64,000 bases of DNA from Oegoconia quadripuncta (GCA_949316235.1 OX438753.1:22190801-22254800), one strand, 5' to 3'. Positions 29,428 through 40,256 are shown, counted from the stretch's first letter. The notes: generated from the letters alone by a model not told the origin. Numbers and translations are program-made.

Positions 29428-32208
29428 ATGTTTTTAGAGAAACACAACACCATCGATATTGTATGTATTACTGAACATTGGCTAAAACAAACCGAAATGA
29501 TTATTTCAAATGACAATTATTATTGTATTAGTTCATTCCATCGACAGTTTAAGACACATGGAGGTTCTTTAATTTTAATTAAAAATAATTTAAAAGCGAA
29601 GGAACGCAAAGATGTTGTTGCACTTTCGATTGAATGTACTATTGAACTTTCATCTGTGGAGTTGGAGAACTACATTGTTATTTGCGTCTACAGACCTCCT
29701 TATGTTTACAATTTTAATTTGTTTGAGTCGGTCATGGAAGATGTGCTAAAACTAGTAACTAGAGGGACAAAGTCAGTTATAGTCTGTGGTGATTTTAATG
29801 TAGATTTGCTGGAGCAGAAGTCGTTAACTACTCGAATAATAAGTTTATTTAAGTCTTTTAATTTAAACAACGTATTCCTAGAGCCTACTAGAATCACTGA
29901 ATCTACAGCCACTTGCATAGATAACTTTTTCTGTAACTGTAATTTCATTGATCAGTCTATACTAAACTGTTTAAGGTCTGATCACTGTGGGCAACTTGTT
30001 GCTTTTCCGTTAATTAAGTTATCCAATCCCACAGTAGAATTCATTACTAGACCTATACCTGCAGAAAAAGTAGAAATGTATAAAGAAGTTTTGCTAAATA
30101 AATTACCTTTACCTTCGTCTGAAACAATTGACAGTGATAAATTTTATACAGATTTCTTCAATGTTTTGAATAAAGAGTTTGAACAGATCTTTCAAATTAA
30201 AAAAGTTAAAAATACCAATAAATTTAAATTCAGTAACTGGGCCACGAAAGGTATTCGAATAAGTAGAGATAAGTTGTTTCAGCTCTATGAAGATAGGACA
30301 ATTAGGCAGGATGACCTAGAGTTCTGCGAATTTGTTAAAAATTATTCAAAAATATTTAAAAAAGTTTGTATTACTGCTAAGTCCAGATACATTAGTAATA
30401 TTGTAAATATTGCTGATAATAAGATTAAAGCAGTCTGGAAGGTTATAAATAGGGAAACGTCATGTGTTAAAGAACGTGACAATGGATATTCAATTAAAAT
30501 TGATAATAGAATTATCAATCGCGATATAGAAGTAGCTCAGCATTTTGAAAATTTTTTTGTAAATATTCCAGTCAAAACTACTGAAATACTAGATTCATCA
30601 CCAATTCGTGCTAAATCATTGATGGTAGCTAATGTAAAAAAATGCCACACTATTCTTAAATTTAGGTATGTTGACCCTCTCGAAGTTATAAAGGCTTTCA
30701 AAACGCTAAAGTTAAAAAAAGCTGAAGATGTCTGGGGCATGTCGGTAAAGCTGTTGAGTCATATTGTCACTACGATCGCTCCTTACTTAGCCTTCATTTT
30801 CAATGCGAGTATTGATCAAGGTGTCTTTCCTGAACTGATGAAACATAGTAAGGTTGTACCTCTTTTTAAATCAGGATGTAAAAACGATCTCAATAATTAC
30901 AGGCCCATCTCCATTCTACCTGTACTTAGTAAAATTTTTGAGAAACTTATTCTGGGTCAAATATTGTGTCATTTCAATACAAATGAACTACTACATGATA
31001 AACAGTTTGGCTTCACTAACGGTCGCTCGACAACGGATGCCGGTGTAGCTCTAATTAAAAATATTTATAATGCCTGGGAAGATCGCAGCGATGCAATCGG
31101 TGTGTTTTGCGATCTTTCAAAAGCATTCGATTGTGTGGATCACAAAACGCTTTTATTTAAATTAGAACATTATGGGGTGCACGGCAAAGCCCTCGACTTA
31201 TTAACTTCTTATTTAGAAAATAGAATTCAAAAAGTTCAAGTAAATCTGGAAAAATCTTCAGGATCCTTTGTGAAAATGGGAGTGCCTCAAGGATCAATTC
31301 TAGGTCCTTTTATGTTTTTAGTTTATATTAATGACTTGCCTTATTTAGTTCGGAACCTGGTTGATATTGTGTTGTTTGCTGATGACACTTCATTTATATT
31401 CAAAATAAAGAGAGGGTCGAATGATATTGACGATGTAAACGATACTCTTTCACAGGTTTCGAACTGGTTTACTGTGAATAATTTAGTTCTAAATGCTAAG
31501 AAAACCAAATGTATTAAGTTTTCCTTACCTAATGTAAGGCAGGGGGAAAACAACCTAAAGTTGAATAGTGAACCATTGGAATTTGTTGAGAACACTGTTT
31601 TTCTTGGCATCACTTTGGACTCCACACTACAGTGGGGGTCGCATATTGAGACACTTGCGAGCAGGCTCAGTTCAGCTGCTTATGCTGTTCGTAAGATTAG
31701 ACAACTTACTGACATTAAAACAGCGAGGCTCGTTTATTTTAGCTACTTTCACAGCATTATGTCTTATGGTATACTACTGTGGGGTAGAGGTGCAGATATT
31801 CAAACCATATTTGTTCTACAAAAAAGAGCAATCAGAGCAATATATAAATTACGCTGCCGTGATTCTCTAAGAGATCTGTTTAAAGAAATAAGTATTTTAA
31901 CTGTTGCATCCCAGTATATATATGACAGTATAATGTATGTACGCAAAAATATATGCCTATTTCGCAAACATTCTGATAATCATAATTTGAATACTAGAAA
32001 CAAAAATAAAATTGAAATTCCACAATTTAGACTTAGCAAGGTTAGCACATCCTTTGTGGGACACAGCATACGCTTTTACAATAAAATACCAGAACATGTA
32101 TTGAGTTTAACAGAGCAGAAATTTAAACGCCACATTAAAGAAACTCTGTGTAAGAAGGGTTATTACAGGATAGATGATTATTTAGGCGATAAGGAGGTCT
32201 GGTGTTAG
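29428..32208 (+). CDS. LINE L-A ORF2: endonuclease-reverse transcriptase, 926 aa
   Basis: This is the enzyme for target-primed reverse transcription: an APE-type endonuclease nicks chromosomal DNA and the RT copies the element RNA at the nick. Endonuclease signatures are the glutamate in ITEHWL (near 15), GDFN (near 121) and SDH (near 184). The RT domain runs from about 485 (NYRPIS) through AFDCVDH and GVPQGSILGP to the catalytic FADD near 650. The C-terminal region carries SYFHSIMSYGILLWG, a pattern shared with the L-B copies here. The open frame extends upstream of the first ATG to 29305 and already includes the first endonuclease strand (LTIFHQNIQ). Translation therefore probably starts by reinitiation, frameshift or a non-AUG codon after ORF1. 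No internal stop is seen. RNase H is absent. Confidence 0.92.
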   Translation: MFLEKHNTIDIVCITEHWLKQTEMIISNDNYYCISSFHRQFKTHGGSLILIKNNLKAKERKDVVALSIECTIELSSVELENYIVICVYRPPYVYNFNLFESVMEDVLKLVTRGTKSVIVCGDFNVDLLEQKSLTTRIISLFKSFNLNNVFLEPTRITESTATCIDNFFCNCNFIDQSILNCLRSDHCGQLVAFPLIKLSNPTVEFITRPIPAEKVEMYKEVLLNKLPLPSSETIDSDKFYTDFFNVLNKEFEQIFQIKKVKNTNKFKFSNWATKGIRISRDKLFQLYEDRTIRQDDLEFCEFVKNYSKIFKKVCITAKSRYISNIVNIADNKIKAVWKVINRETSCVKERDNGYSIKIDNRIINRDIEVAQHFENFFVNIPVKTTEILDSSPIRAKSLMVANVKKCHTILKFRYVDPLEVIKAFKTLKLKKAEDVWGMSVKLLSHIVTTIAPYLAFIFNASIDQGVFPELMKHSKVVPLFKSGCKNDLNNYRPISILPVLSKIFEKLILGQILCHFNTNELLHDKQFGFTNGRSTTDAGVALIKNIYNAWEDRSDAIGVFCDLSKAFDCVDHKTLLFKLEHYGVHGKALDLLTSYLENRIQKVQVNLEKSSGSFVKMGVPQGSILGPFMFLVYINDLPYLVRNLVDIVLFADDTSFIFKIKRGSNDIDDVNDTLSQVSNWFTVNNLVLNAKKTKCIKFSLPNVRQGENNLKLNSEPLEFVENTVFLGITLDSTLQWGSHIETLASRLSSAAYAVRKIRQLTDIKTARLVYFSYFHSIMSYGILLWGRGADIQTIFVLQKRAIRAIYKLRCRDSLRDLFKEISILTVASQYIYDSIMYVRKNICLFRKHSDNHNLNTRNKNKIEIPQFRLSKVSTSFVGHSIRFYNKIPEHVLSLTEQKFKRHIKETLCKKGYYRIDDYLGDKEVWC

Positions 32209-32460
32209 CTGGTTGTTATGTTAATTGCTATTGTTTTGTAATATTTAATATAAGATGTAGTATTGTTGTAAGGATGGAGACTAGTTGAAAAGATGTGTTG
32301 TTGCGGAGTTTCTTGTCGCTTCTTCTCCCTAACCATAACACCTTGTGAAGCGATGTAGTTAAAAAAAGAAAAATAGCATGTTGACTTTCAATAAGTGATA
32401 TTTTTGTATCCTACATTGAATAAAATATTTTTGATTTTGATTTTGATTTTGATATTAAAA
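32209..32460 (+). other. LINE L-A 3' UTR with (TTTGAT)n tail
   Basis: About 250 nt follow the ORF2 stop. They contain GAGTTTCTTGTCGCTTC, AATAAA near 32420 and a terminal TTTGAT microsatellite. The same UTR is repeated at 57753-57990. Confidence 0.85.
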
Positions 32461-33128
32461 TACAAAGTTACCTTTTATAATGTCGTGACACGGTATACGA
32501 CTTTCTCTAAACAAAACCCACACTTCGCATGCACGTCTACATTTTTACGTCTCTCCAAAGAGTATAGTAACTATTTACCGAGAAAGAGTGGCAACTCCGT
32601 GGTTAAATTTGCATGTATAGACAGTGCTGCTGCCAGCGATTGGTTGAGGAATTAAATCTATCTATACATACCTACGTACACTGATTATATAGGTAGAAAC
32701 TGGGTTTAGAAATAGGTATTGTTGTTTATGAGGAAATTTTTATTTCTCATAACTAATTTCTTTAAATTAGCTATGAAAAACAAGTATAACAAAAACAAAC
32801 AACAAATTAACAAAAATCTGAACTTTTACAAAAACTTTCAAAAGGAAATCGACGTTGACTGAGAGCTCGACATGACATCACCCACCGGTAAGATGGCGGC
32901 TGCTGCCACAGAACACTAATAACGGTTAGTTCGTCAACCGCAGTTCAGAGGTCGCAGTCTGCTATGAAAATTGATGACATTTGAAGTGTGCCCCCCCTGC
33001 GTCTCTCAAAGGATTGCAAGTCGGTCGTGGAGAAAGGTCGAGGGGAACGGAAAGGACGTTCAATTTACACGTACTCCAGGTGACCACACCTTCACGATCT
33101 CACGTAACCTTTCTTGGTTTAGTTTAAC
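32461..33128. other. No gene recognised
   Basis: Contains a moderately GC-rich patch (32860-33110) with GGTAAGATGGCGGCTGCTGC. Its ATG opens only 9 codons. It could be promoter-proximal, but without supporting evidence. Confidence 0.4.
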
Positions 33129-33428
33129 GACCTGTTTGGTGTAGTGGAAGTATTGACGACCTGTTTGGTGTAGTGGTTAGCAACTCTGACCACTATACCA
33201 AAAGGTTGCGGGTTCGAATCCCGCTAGGGGCATAATGTTCGTGTGATGAATACGGACATGTGTACCCGAGTTATGGATGTTTCCATTTATAATAAGTATT
33301 TATTTACAAAAAAGAAGTATTTATGTAGTATATCAACCATCTGGTATCCACAACACAAGCCTATAGTTGCTTACTGTGGAACTAGATGGCGCTGTGTGTA
33401 TGTCTAAGGATATTTATTTATTTAGTTT
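33129..33428 (+). repeat. SINE-A, full length, with a duplicated head stub
   Basis: A complete and well-preserved copy runs from 33157 (CGACCTGTTTGGTGTAGTGG) to TATTTATTTATTTAG. Just before it (33129-33156) the first 20 or so bases of the same head occur once more, followed by AAGTATTGA. This is one of the best copies for a family consensus. Confidence 0.88.
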
Positions 33429-33889
33429 TATAAAATTTTAGTACTGAAATTATGAAAAACACTTTTTGAAAAACAGTATTGAAATAACTACAAAAAAAAT
33501 GCATAACACCCTAATTATTCTCCCTAAACAAGTATGACTATAAGAAAATCCCTACCCATTTTTAAACTCGACTAAAGGAACACTATCTCAAGTTGTCTCA
33601 GTAACTCAGTCAGCCTATTTATAGATATTTATATAAGTATGTAATATGTTATATGTATTATACCTAAGTATTTATTAATATGTATTTTAGTATATAGGCT
33701 TTTATATTATATTATGTATTTATTGTGTGTAATATCTATATATTTTTTGGTCTTATAAAATAGTTCTATAATCAAACCACTATTGCTATAAATCTTAATG
33801 TTTTGTCTTTTGTCAATTGTGTTCCGATAACAGTGATGTTTTGTTACTGTATTGTTCTGTATTTTAAGTATCGCTCTTTGTCTGCAATA
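33429..33889. other. No gene recognised
   Basis: Very AT-rich, with TATATTATATTATG-type low complexity near 33700. Nothing coding. Confidence 0.5.
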
Positions 33890-34055
33890 AAAAACTTTAA
33901 ATTCGTTTTTCCTTCCGAGGGTTTGCTGGAAGAAATCTCTTACAGAGATAAGCTCGCCTCTTGTGTATTGTAATTTCTGTCCTATGTTTGTTCAATGTAT
34001 GTTTGTATACTTATATATGCAATAAAGTGTTAAATAAATAAATAAATAAAATAAT
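33890..34055 (+). other. LINE 3' UTR with AATAAA and TAAA tail
   Basis: TTTGCTGGAAGAAATCTC, TTACAGAGATAAGCTCGCC, then TGCAATAAAGTG and TAAATAAATAAA. This resembles a widespread lepidopteran LINE 3' UTR. No ORF remains. Confidence 0.55.
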
Positions 34056-34785
34056 CACAAAGTGGCTTCAAAATCTCTCATATTCTGAGTCCGAAGATCT
34101 CTTACATCCAATCACTTGATATACTCATTTATACACATTCGCACACATTCACACTTTGGTCAGTAGTTTTTTCCGAATTCACCACGCATGATGATAACTG
34201 ATCCCAAGATTTTATCGTAGGGCTGGGCGCCCACATACACCACTCAAATCACAACATACACTCTAATCATAATACACAAACTAATCAGTAGCAACTTTAT
34301 TCATTGCACATTTTATTATTGTGATAATCACTAACCCAGTTGGCAATCAGCAACTACTAATGTACAGTTGACGCTATAGTACAGGTACAGACGCTATAGT
34401 ACCCATTTGAGCGTCAATTACTCCCTCGTATGTTTCTTGGCCTCAGATTACTATCTCCAATGTTGTTAATTACATACATTGTAATATATTTTTAACAGAT
34501 TGTACTTTTAAGTAGGCTTTCAGGAAAAAAAACATTATTTATTATTAACTTCAAATTGAAAATTTAGTAAACTCCCGACAACATTTATCGAAGAAATAAA
34601 ATGATTATATCGTAGGTAGATTAGATCAACATGGTCGTTACTCCACCGACGAGAGCATAGCTCTTAATTGAATAAGAAGAAGATTAGATCAAAAGAAAGT
34701 GTTAAAAGATTCTTCTAGTAGTTATTCTTCTTAGTGTTAAAAGTATCTTCCAAACGGCTTAACCGATTTTCATCAAACATGACTA

Positions 34786-35044
34786 AGGCCGGTATTAATA
34801 AACCAATCTGAAAACAAGTCTTGAGGCTGTATCAACCGAGATGCGTCTTAAGCAGTTGACGCTATTTCAAGCTCCGCGCTAATTTATAAATCAATCTTGA
34901 GGTCTACTCAGCTGAGATCACTTCTCAAGTATTCGCCTCAGCGGTGAATGAATGATAGTCTTGAGTTTCGTTTATAAATACGCGCACCTTTCAAGTGAGT
35001 ACTGCTTAAGATTCAATCTTGAGAATAGTTTATTAATACGGGTT
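34786..35044. mobile_element. 259-bp inverted-repeat element (TTAATAAACC ends)
   Basis: Ends GGCCGGTATTAATAAACC and AGTTTATTAATACGGGTTT. Internal arms repeat AAGTCTTGAG and CTCAAG motifs in both orientations. A partial relative is at 42693-42866. Confidence 0.65.
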
Positions 35045-35057
35045 TGAATCTCTGAAT

Positions 35058-35562
35058 AAATCGTCTGATATTTTATAAAGTGCTTTCTTAATAAATAAAC
35101 TTGCAGGTCACATAAGTCGCCTCCACAAAGTCAGTAATTCATTCAAAGTGTTATGTATACGCTTTTTCAATAAAGTTCCCTGTTGATATACAAAATCTTC
35201 TTTTCAATAAATTTAAAGATACTATAAAACAGAAACTTATTAAGAAAGCATATTATAAAATATCAGATTATTTAGATGATAAACAATCATGGACATAACC
35301 AGCCCGTTCGCATAACCAGGCTATTTCACAATTAATGATGAAATATTATAATATAAAATAATAATTTTGTAATATAAAAACCTTTTTTTAAAAGAGCGAC
35401 CTCTCGAGTTTCTTGCTTGTTCTTCTCAGGGGAAAATTGCCTTTTGAACAAGCAGTAGCTTTAAAAATGTAAAATCTGACTATTTTAAGTGTACCCTGTG
35501 TACCTACAAAATAAAGCATTTTTTGATTTGATTTAATAAGTTTCTGTTTTATAGTATCTAAC
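35058..35562 (-). pseudogene. Older minus-strand L-B fragment split by 35095-35532
   Basis: The left piece (TCTGATATTTTATAAAGTGC) and the right piece (AAGTTTCTGTTTTATAGTATC) are adjacent in the intact minus-strand copy at 16303-16353. Here they are separated by the plus-strand copy. Confidence 0.65.
35095..35532 (+). pseudogene. LINE L-B copy inserted into another L-B fragment
   Basis: This plus-strand fragment covers the last ORF2 codons (GHISRLHKV-like to DYLDDKQSW) and the 3' UTR up to AATAAAGC. TTAATAA flanks it at 35088-35094 and 35533-35539. The outer sequence is an older, minus-strand L-B fragment (35058-35094 and 35533-35562) split at that point. Confidence 0.75.
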
Positions 35563-35786
35563 TAAATGATATAATCATTTATATTCTCGGATGTTTTTTA
35601 AATTTTCAATTTATAGTTATTTATTATTTGTATTCCACAAGGTCCGAATAACAATTTTGTCAGTGCTACCTACATATAAGCCCAAACGCCCGCCTTGCCT
35701 TACTAAATACTCGATGAGGTCTAATAACTATTTAAACAGTATTAACTATTTAAAAGTCGCGTTTGGGTATAACCTATCTAATATAA

Positions 35787-36045
35787 TTCGACGACCGATT
35801 GGTGTAGTGGATAGTGACCCTATCAGCGAAACCAACGGTTGCGGGTTCGAATCCCGCGACGGGTAAATGTTTGTGTGATGAATACAAACATTTATTCCCG
35901 AGTCTTGGATGTTTATATAAATATTTATGTATGTTTATCCGTTATCTAGTATCCATAGCACAAGCTTTGCTTAGTTTGGGACTAGATGATTGGTGTAAGT
36001 GTCCGAAATATTTATTTATTTATTTATATTTATTTATTTATAAAA
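35787..36045 (+). repeat. SINE-C, full length
   Basis: ACGACCGATTGGTGTAGTGG, then GGTTCGAATCCCGCGACGG, TCTAGTATCCATAGCAC, GACTAGATGATTGGTG and a TATT-rich end. Nearly the same as 45574-45812. Confidence 0.87.
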
Positions 36046-36205
36046 TAAAAAGCTGGGTATAAACGACAAAAATATTGTCGGGATTGCCCTATTTTCCCGA
36101 GGAACGCCACAGCATATACATATATTACGAATTCGAGTATTATTAATTCTTCATTTTAATTTGCATTAATTTATAAAACTGACTAAGCAATTTATTTGGC
36201 TGTAC

Positions 36206-36370
36206 TTATTTTTAACCCCCGACGCAAAAAGAGGGGTGTTATGCGTTTGACCGCTAAGTGGGCGTCTGTCTGTGGCACCGTCACGGGTGAAAGATTTTTT
36301 TATTTGAAAGCAGATTTTCTAGCGGTGGTCTTAGACATATTTCAGTAAAGACAGTTCGGCCGTTTGGTTT
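36206..36370 (+). repeat. Repeat D (AACCCCCGACGCAAAA family)
   Basis: TTTTAACCCCCGACGC, AGAGGGGTGTTATGCG, GTCTGTCTGTGGCACC and an imperfect hairpin at the start. Fragments also occur at 37917, 39583 and 46588. Confidence 0.6.
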
Positions 36371-36465
36371 TAATCGCTTGTGTTCTCGGGTGTTTTCTAA
36401 ATTTAAAATTTTACATTGATAGTTTATGCGGGTTGCTATTAGTTCAGTAAAATACGCAATTTTTC

Positions 36466-36996
36466 TGGTGTAACCTCCTATAATTTTAAAGTTTCAGATT
36501 TTTTGTAGAAGGATAGAGTACGCATCAGTAAGCAAACAAAAATGTTTTCGAACAATTCTGTAGCTTGCTTTAGGTAGAGTATATGTATTTATTTATAAAA
36601 CCTACAATATTAAAGTTACCACTGTGAACTTCATTGCGTTGTAGAAGATGCCAAGATCTCCTAAAACAATTAAAAAAAAAATAATCAAGGGATACTTTAT
36701 ATTTTCTAAAATTAGTTTATTGAAACGTGAAATTTTTTCCCTCGGTGAAATTTTTCATAAATGAAAAGAAGTTATTGATAATTTTTTTCAAAATTTCAAA
36801 AAAAAGAAGTATAATGTTCTGACGCAATGAAATTCGCAGTGGTAATTTTAACCATAATTATGTTTTATAGCTAAATATCTATATTATATCTAAAGCAAGC
36901 TACCGATTTGTCAGATTTTTTTAATTCTATCACAGACAGGTAACTCTATCCATGTGTAAAAAATCACGGCCTTTAAAATTATAGGAAGTTATAAGT
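36466..36996. mobile_element. Diverged inverted-repeat element
   Basis: CCTATAATTTTAAAG near the left end mirrors CTTTAAAATTATAGG near the right. GCTTGCTTTAG mirrors CTAAAGCAAGC, and CCACTGTGAACTTCATTGCG mirrors CGCAATGAAATTCGCAGTGG. An old foldback of about 530 bp. Confidence 0.6.
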
Positions 36997-37027
36997 GTAT
37001 CCTTACTGGACTATATCAGGCGTGAAC

Positions 37028-37180
37028 AAGCAACAAACAAACAAAATATTCTTTATTGTACAACAATAAGAAGCGTATCAATGAAAAATAAGAAAAAGGG
37101 GATAGTACAATTTGGCGGCCTTATCACTAAAAGCGATCTTTTCCACGCAACCTTTGGGTTAGCAAACATTACGCACATGA
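37028..37180 (-). other. LINE L-E 3' end
   Basis: Closely matches 9955-10095, including the AAACAAACAAACAAAATATT border and AGCGATCTTTTCCACGCAAC. Confidence 0.65.
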
Positions 37181-37211
37181 TTTTTTATTTTATTTTTATT
37201 TATAATATATA

Positions 37212-37525
37212 CAGGGTGTAATCGTTAAGTGTGCACAGGCGATTATTCCGTAACTATTATAGATATCAAAAAACTTTACACTGATATCGAAAGTACTTTA
37301 CCCTAATGAGTAAAATTACATTTTTTAAAAATAAAACGAGAAATATCCAAAAAAAATATATTAAGCACTCCCATACAAAGGGCCTTTTTTCTGTATTGGA
37401 ATATGCCATTTTTTAATTAATAAATGCAACAATCACGATTATTGACGCAAATTGAAAAAACGCAATAAATTGGCGGGAACGAGAATCCGCGATAAAGAAT
37501 TTGAATTTAGAACGAACACCAAATA
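37212..37525 (+). mobile_element. One end of a DNA element starting CAGGGTGTAATCG
   Basis: TATACAGGGTGTAATCGTTA, then AGTGTGCACAGGCG and an AT-rich body with TTGGCGGGAACGAGAATCC. No partner terminus was found nearby. The right limit is a guess. Confidence 0.4.
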
Positions 37526-37916
37526 GTATCTTTGTTTTTTGTTTTTATAAAAATAACACATAAAATATTAAATTTATACTAATAGAATAGTACGTAACTA
37601 AGCATACAGTAATTAATGCGAGTATGGAACGACACTCAAAATAAGAGAGAACGTACAACATAATACGTTCAGTGACTGAGCACGTCTGAACAGGAACTGA
37701 ACTGAACGCTCATAATCGGAAAATGGCGCCTCCATTTTTCCTAAGATACAAAATGTGTAAAGTTCAGGAAGTTCGCCATCAAAACGTATAGTTTAGGAGA
37801 ACTGAGCAATCTGTCAAACTTTGCTCTACCATTGATAATTCAACACTTCAGGGAGGAAGTTTTGTTTACGCGAAACTGTCACTCCCCGTTAGATGTAGAT
37901 TTATTTGTCCTAGTTT

Positions 37917-37985
37917 ATAACCCCGGTTATAAACGACGGGAGTTATGCGTTTGAAGGCATTGTGCGTTTGTTAATGAATTAATAA
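37917..37985 (+). repeat. Repeat D, fragment
   Basis: TATAACCCCGGTTATAAACG, then ACGGGAGTTATGCGTTTGA. Confidence 0.45.
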
Positions 37986-38005
37986 GGTCACTGGGCTGTA
38001 TTTTT

Positions 38006-38294
38006 GTTTTTTTTTATGCACAACGATGTTAAGTGAAGATGAGGTCGAAAGTGGAAACGTGCTGACTCGGAAACCCCAACACATTTGGGGGACTGGCTAT
38101 CTTATCTCTGACAACCAGAACACAACAATGCTATTAACATTGCTGCTTGGCGGCAGATTTAGATAAGATGGTGGTAGCTAGCCAGGCGGACGTTTAAAAT
38201 GCCCTACCACCAACCAAACCGAGTACTTAAACATGTACCCCGCTGGGGATCGAACCCGCGAATGTTGTTTACATTGAGCCACGAAGGCGGTTAA
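38006..38294 (-). repeat. SINE-B with deletion beside the B box
   Basis: GGATCGAACCCGCG is followed directly by AATGTTGTTTACATTG. About 20 bp of the head present in other copies is missing. Part of the 3' tail (the GATTGAGG side) is also missing. Confidence 0.8.
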
Positions 38295-38459
38295 AAGAAT
38301 AGTCGAGAAACTCGAAAAGAAGAAGAAGAGGCGGTTATTTAAATATTTGTTTTAATATTATTATACAGCAAAGATAAGAAAAACCCAAAAAGACGGTTCA
38401 GGGTAAAAACGATGTAAAAAAATCGGTTCGAATATGGAAATCGGCTATACAGGGTGTAA

Positions 38460-38703
38460 TTTGAATCATTAACATCCTTTCGGATGACTATTTAGATCAT
38501 CAAACCGAGCAACTTTCGTTATGTGACCAACTCTGAAATTCAGAAAAATAAAGTCAGCTGTTTCGTTCGTTTGGGTGGGTATTGAACTTTATTATTAAAC
38601 GGCTGATTTTTTTTCTTGACTTCAGAGTTGGTCCGTAGCGAAGGTTGTTCAGTTTGATGAGCTAAGGCATCATCTGAAAGGATGTCAATGATATAAATTT
38701 GGA
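38460..38703. mobile_element. Inverted-repeat element starting TATACAGGGTG
   Basis: TATA at 38456-38459 then CAGGGTGTAATTTGAATC. The arms match at CATTAACATCCTTTCGGATG versus CTGAAAGGATGTCAATGAT, with ACCAACTCTGAA near the centre. The right terminal CACCCTG is lost. Confidence 0.65.
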
Positions 38704-38844
38704 TGATATAAAATGGAGTTGAAAAACTATTTGTGTAATTGGATTCATTTGCGGTCCATTACTATTTATGTCCATAATATTTTCCATATCCACGCACAAG
38801 CGTTCACACCGAGCACAAGCGCGAAAATTCAATATGGTTCCAGT

Positions 38845-39262
38845 TGATATACAAAATCTTCCTCTCAATAAATTTCAAGATACTATAAAACAGAAAGCAT
38901 ATTATAAAATATCAGACTATTTAGATGATAATCATCCCTGGACATAATCAGATCGTTCGCATGCCAGGCTATTTCACAATTAATAATGAAATATAAAAAC
39001 CTTTATGCAAAATCAAATTCTGTTTTTAACAGAGCAATTTGAACAAGCAATTAAAAAATGTAAAAATGACTATTTAAAATCATTCCGGGACTGAGTCGTC
39101 AACGTGACAAAATGTCCAGTGGACGAATTGTTTAATGGTCATAAAGTGCGAGTGTCGAAATGAATAGGGGTCAAAATTTACAGAGGTTTATATACGTAAT
39201 TTTAAATATATCCGAGTGCCAAAATGTACTCTGTGCACATATAAAATAATGCACTTGACTTG
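38845..39262 (+). pseudogene. LINE L-B 3' fragment with internal foreign segment
   Basis: The last ORF2 codons (QNLPLNKFQDTIKQK to DYLDDNHPW) and part of the 3' UTR are recognisable. UTR homology breaks near 39080 and resumes near 39210 (CCAAAATGTACTCTGTGCAC), with about 130 bp of unrelated sequence between. The tail is GACTTGACTTGA. Confidence 0.6.
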
Positions 39263-39582
39263 ACTTGAGTAGTAGTTTCGTACGCACCCGCTGAATTTGG
39301 ACTGTGGCGTAAAAATTTAAGTTAATAAAACATACAGTACTATTTTCTATTGTCGGGAAAACAACGGCTATGGTAATTCTTAAACAATGAAACCATGACA
39401 TAAATCTTTAGCACACAACACAAAGCTAACTTATTTCCATAAACTGAAAGTCATGGATTCAACATTTTGAATATGTTACGGGAACCTCACCGGTCTACTT
39501 GACTTGCTCACTATCTGGTTGCCATTTTGATTATGCTGCTGTGCGTTTTGATATAAAGATTAATAGAGAGGAATACATTTTT

Positions 39583-39625
39583 AACCCTCGACGAACAACG
39601 CCGGGCGTTATGTGTTTTATGGCCT

Positions 39626-39640
<15 letters not shown>
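39583..39640 (+). repeat. Repeat D, fragment leading into the GT microsatellite
   Basis: TTTAACCCTCGACGAACAAC, GCCGGGCGTTATGTG. The GTCTGTCTGTG stretch of other copies is replaced by the long GT array. Confidence 0.5.
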
Positions 39641-39814
<174 letters not shown>

Positions 39815-39946
39815 CCTATGACACTCCGGGTACCAAGACGAATCTAACGGCACCATGCATTTCGAAATCAAGCCGAAGCCGAAGAATATGCCAAAGGAAC
39901 TGACATACATATCTACATACTAGTTCGGTGTAGTGTTATTCCTCTA

Positions 39947-40010
39947 TTATACTAGCTTTCCGCCCGCAACTTTGTCCGCGTGGAAGATTTTACAAAATCG
40001 GTTCAGCAAA
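39947..40010 (-). repeat. Repeat H-like end fragment
   Basis: The plus strand shows ACTAGCTTTCCGCCCGCAAC, then TTTGTCCGCGTGG, the complement of the H 3' end. Confidence 0.5.
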
Positions 40011-40163
40011 AAAATTGGCCTATATATATTGTATGTAGGCGTGAAAAGTTAACAAACATACATACATATATGTATGTATGTATATGTAAGCATGTATGTA
40101 CAAATATTACCCTCCTTCCTTGGGCAGTCGGGTAACAACCGGCGTATCGTCCGAAGCACGGAA

Positions 40164-40256
40164 ATACTCGTATTAAAATGCCACTAGTGGTCACGCATCC
40201 AAGACCTGGCCAGACATTCCTTAACTTCGCTGATCGAAAACGAATATTTCATTTTA
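40164..40256 (-). pseudogene. 5S rRNA-like relic
   Basis: The minus strand reads GATCAGCGAAGTTAAGG, then TTGGATGCGTGACC, aligning by eye with the central and 3' parts of insect 5S rRNA (pattern GATC..CGAAGTTAAGC and CTTGGATGGGTGACC). There is a short deletion between them and several substitutions. It could be a 5S pseudogene or the head of a 5S-derived SINE. Not functional as rRNA. Confidence 0.65.

Larger units (their letters stand above)
28936..32460 (+). mobile_element. LINE L-A, 5'-truncated, ORF1 interrupted by BEL/Pao
   Basis: This is a non-LTR retrotransposon with the C-terminal part of ORF1, a full-length-looking ORF2 and a 3' UTR. It ends in AATAAA followed by a (TTTGAT)n tail at about 32420-32458. 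Before the LTR insertion it continued leftwards to about 22493, and the reading frame joins across the 6-bp target duplication. Left of that lies a (TTTA)n tract, so the copy was probably already 5'-truncated. A near-identical 3' daughter lies at 57477-57990. The clade is probably in the Jockey/CR1 assemblage. Confidence 0.88.

Noticed and set aside
32881..32920. ATGGCGGCTGCTGCC as a gene start
   Set aside because: The frame ends after nine codons and no splice donor-like site falls within it.
36160..36300. Possible start of a tRNA or coding gene after SINE-C
   Set aside because: The sequence matches repeat D seen three more times.
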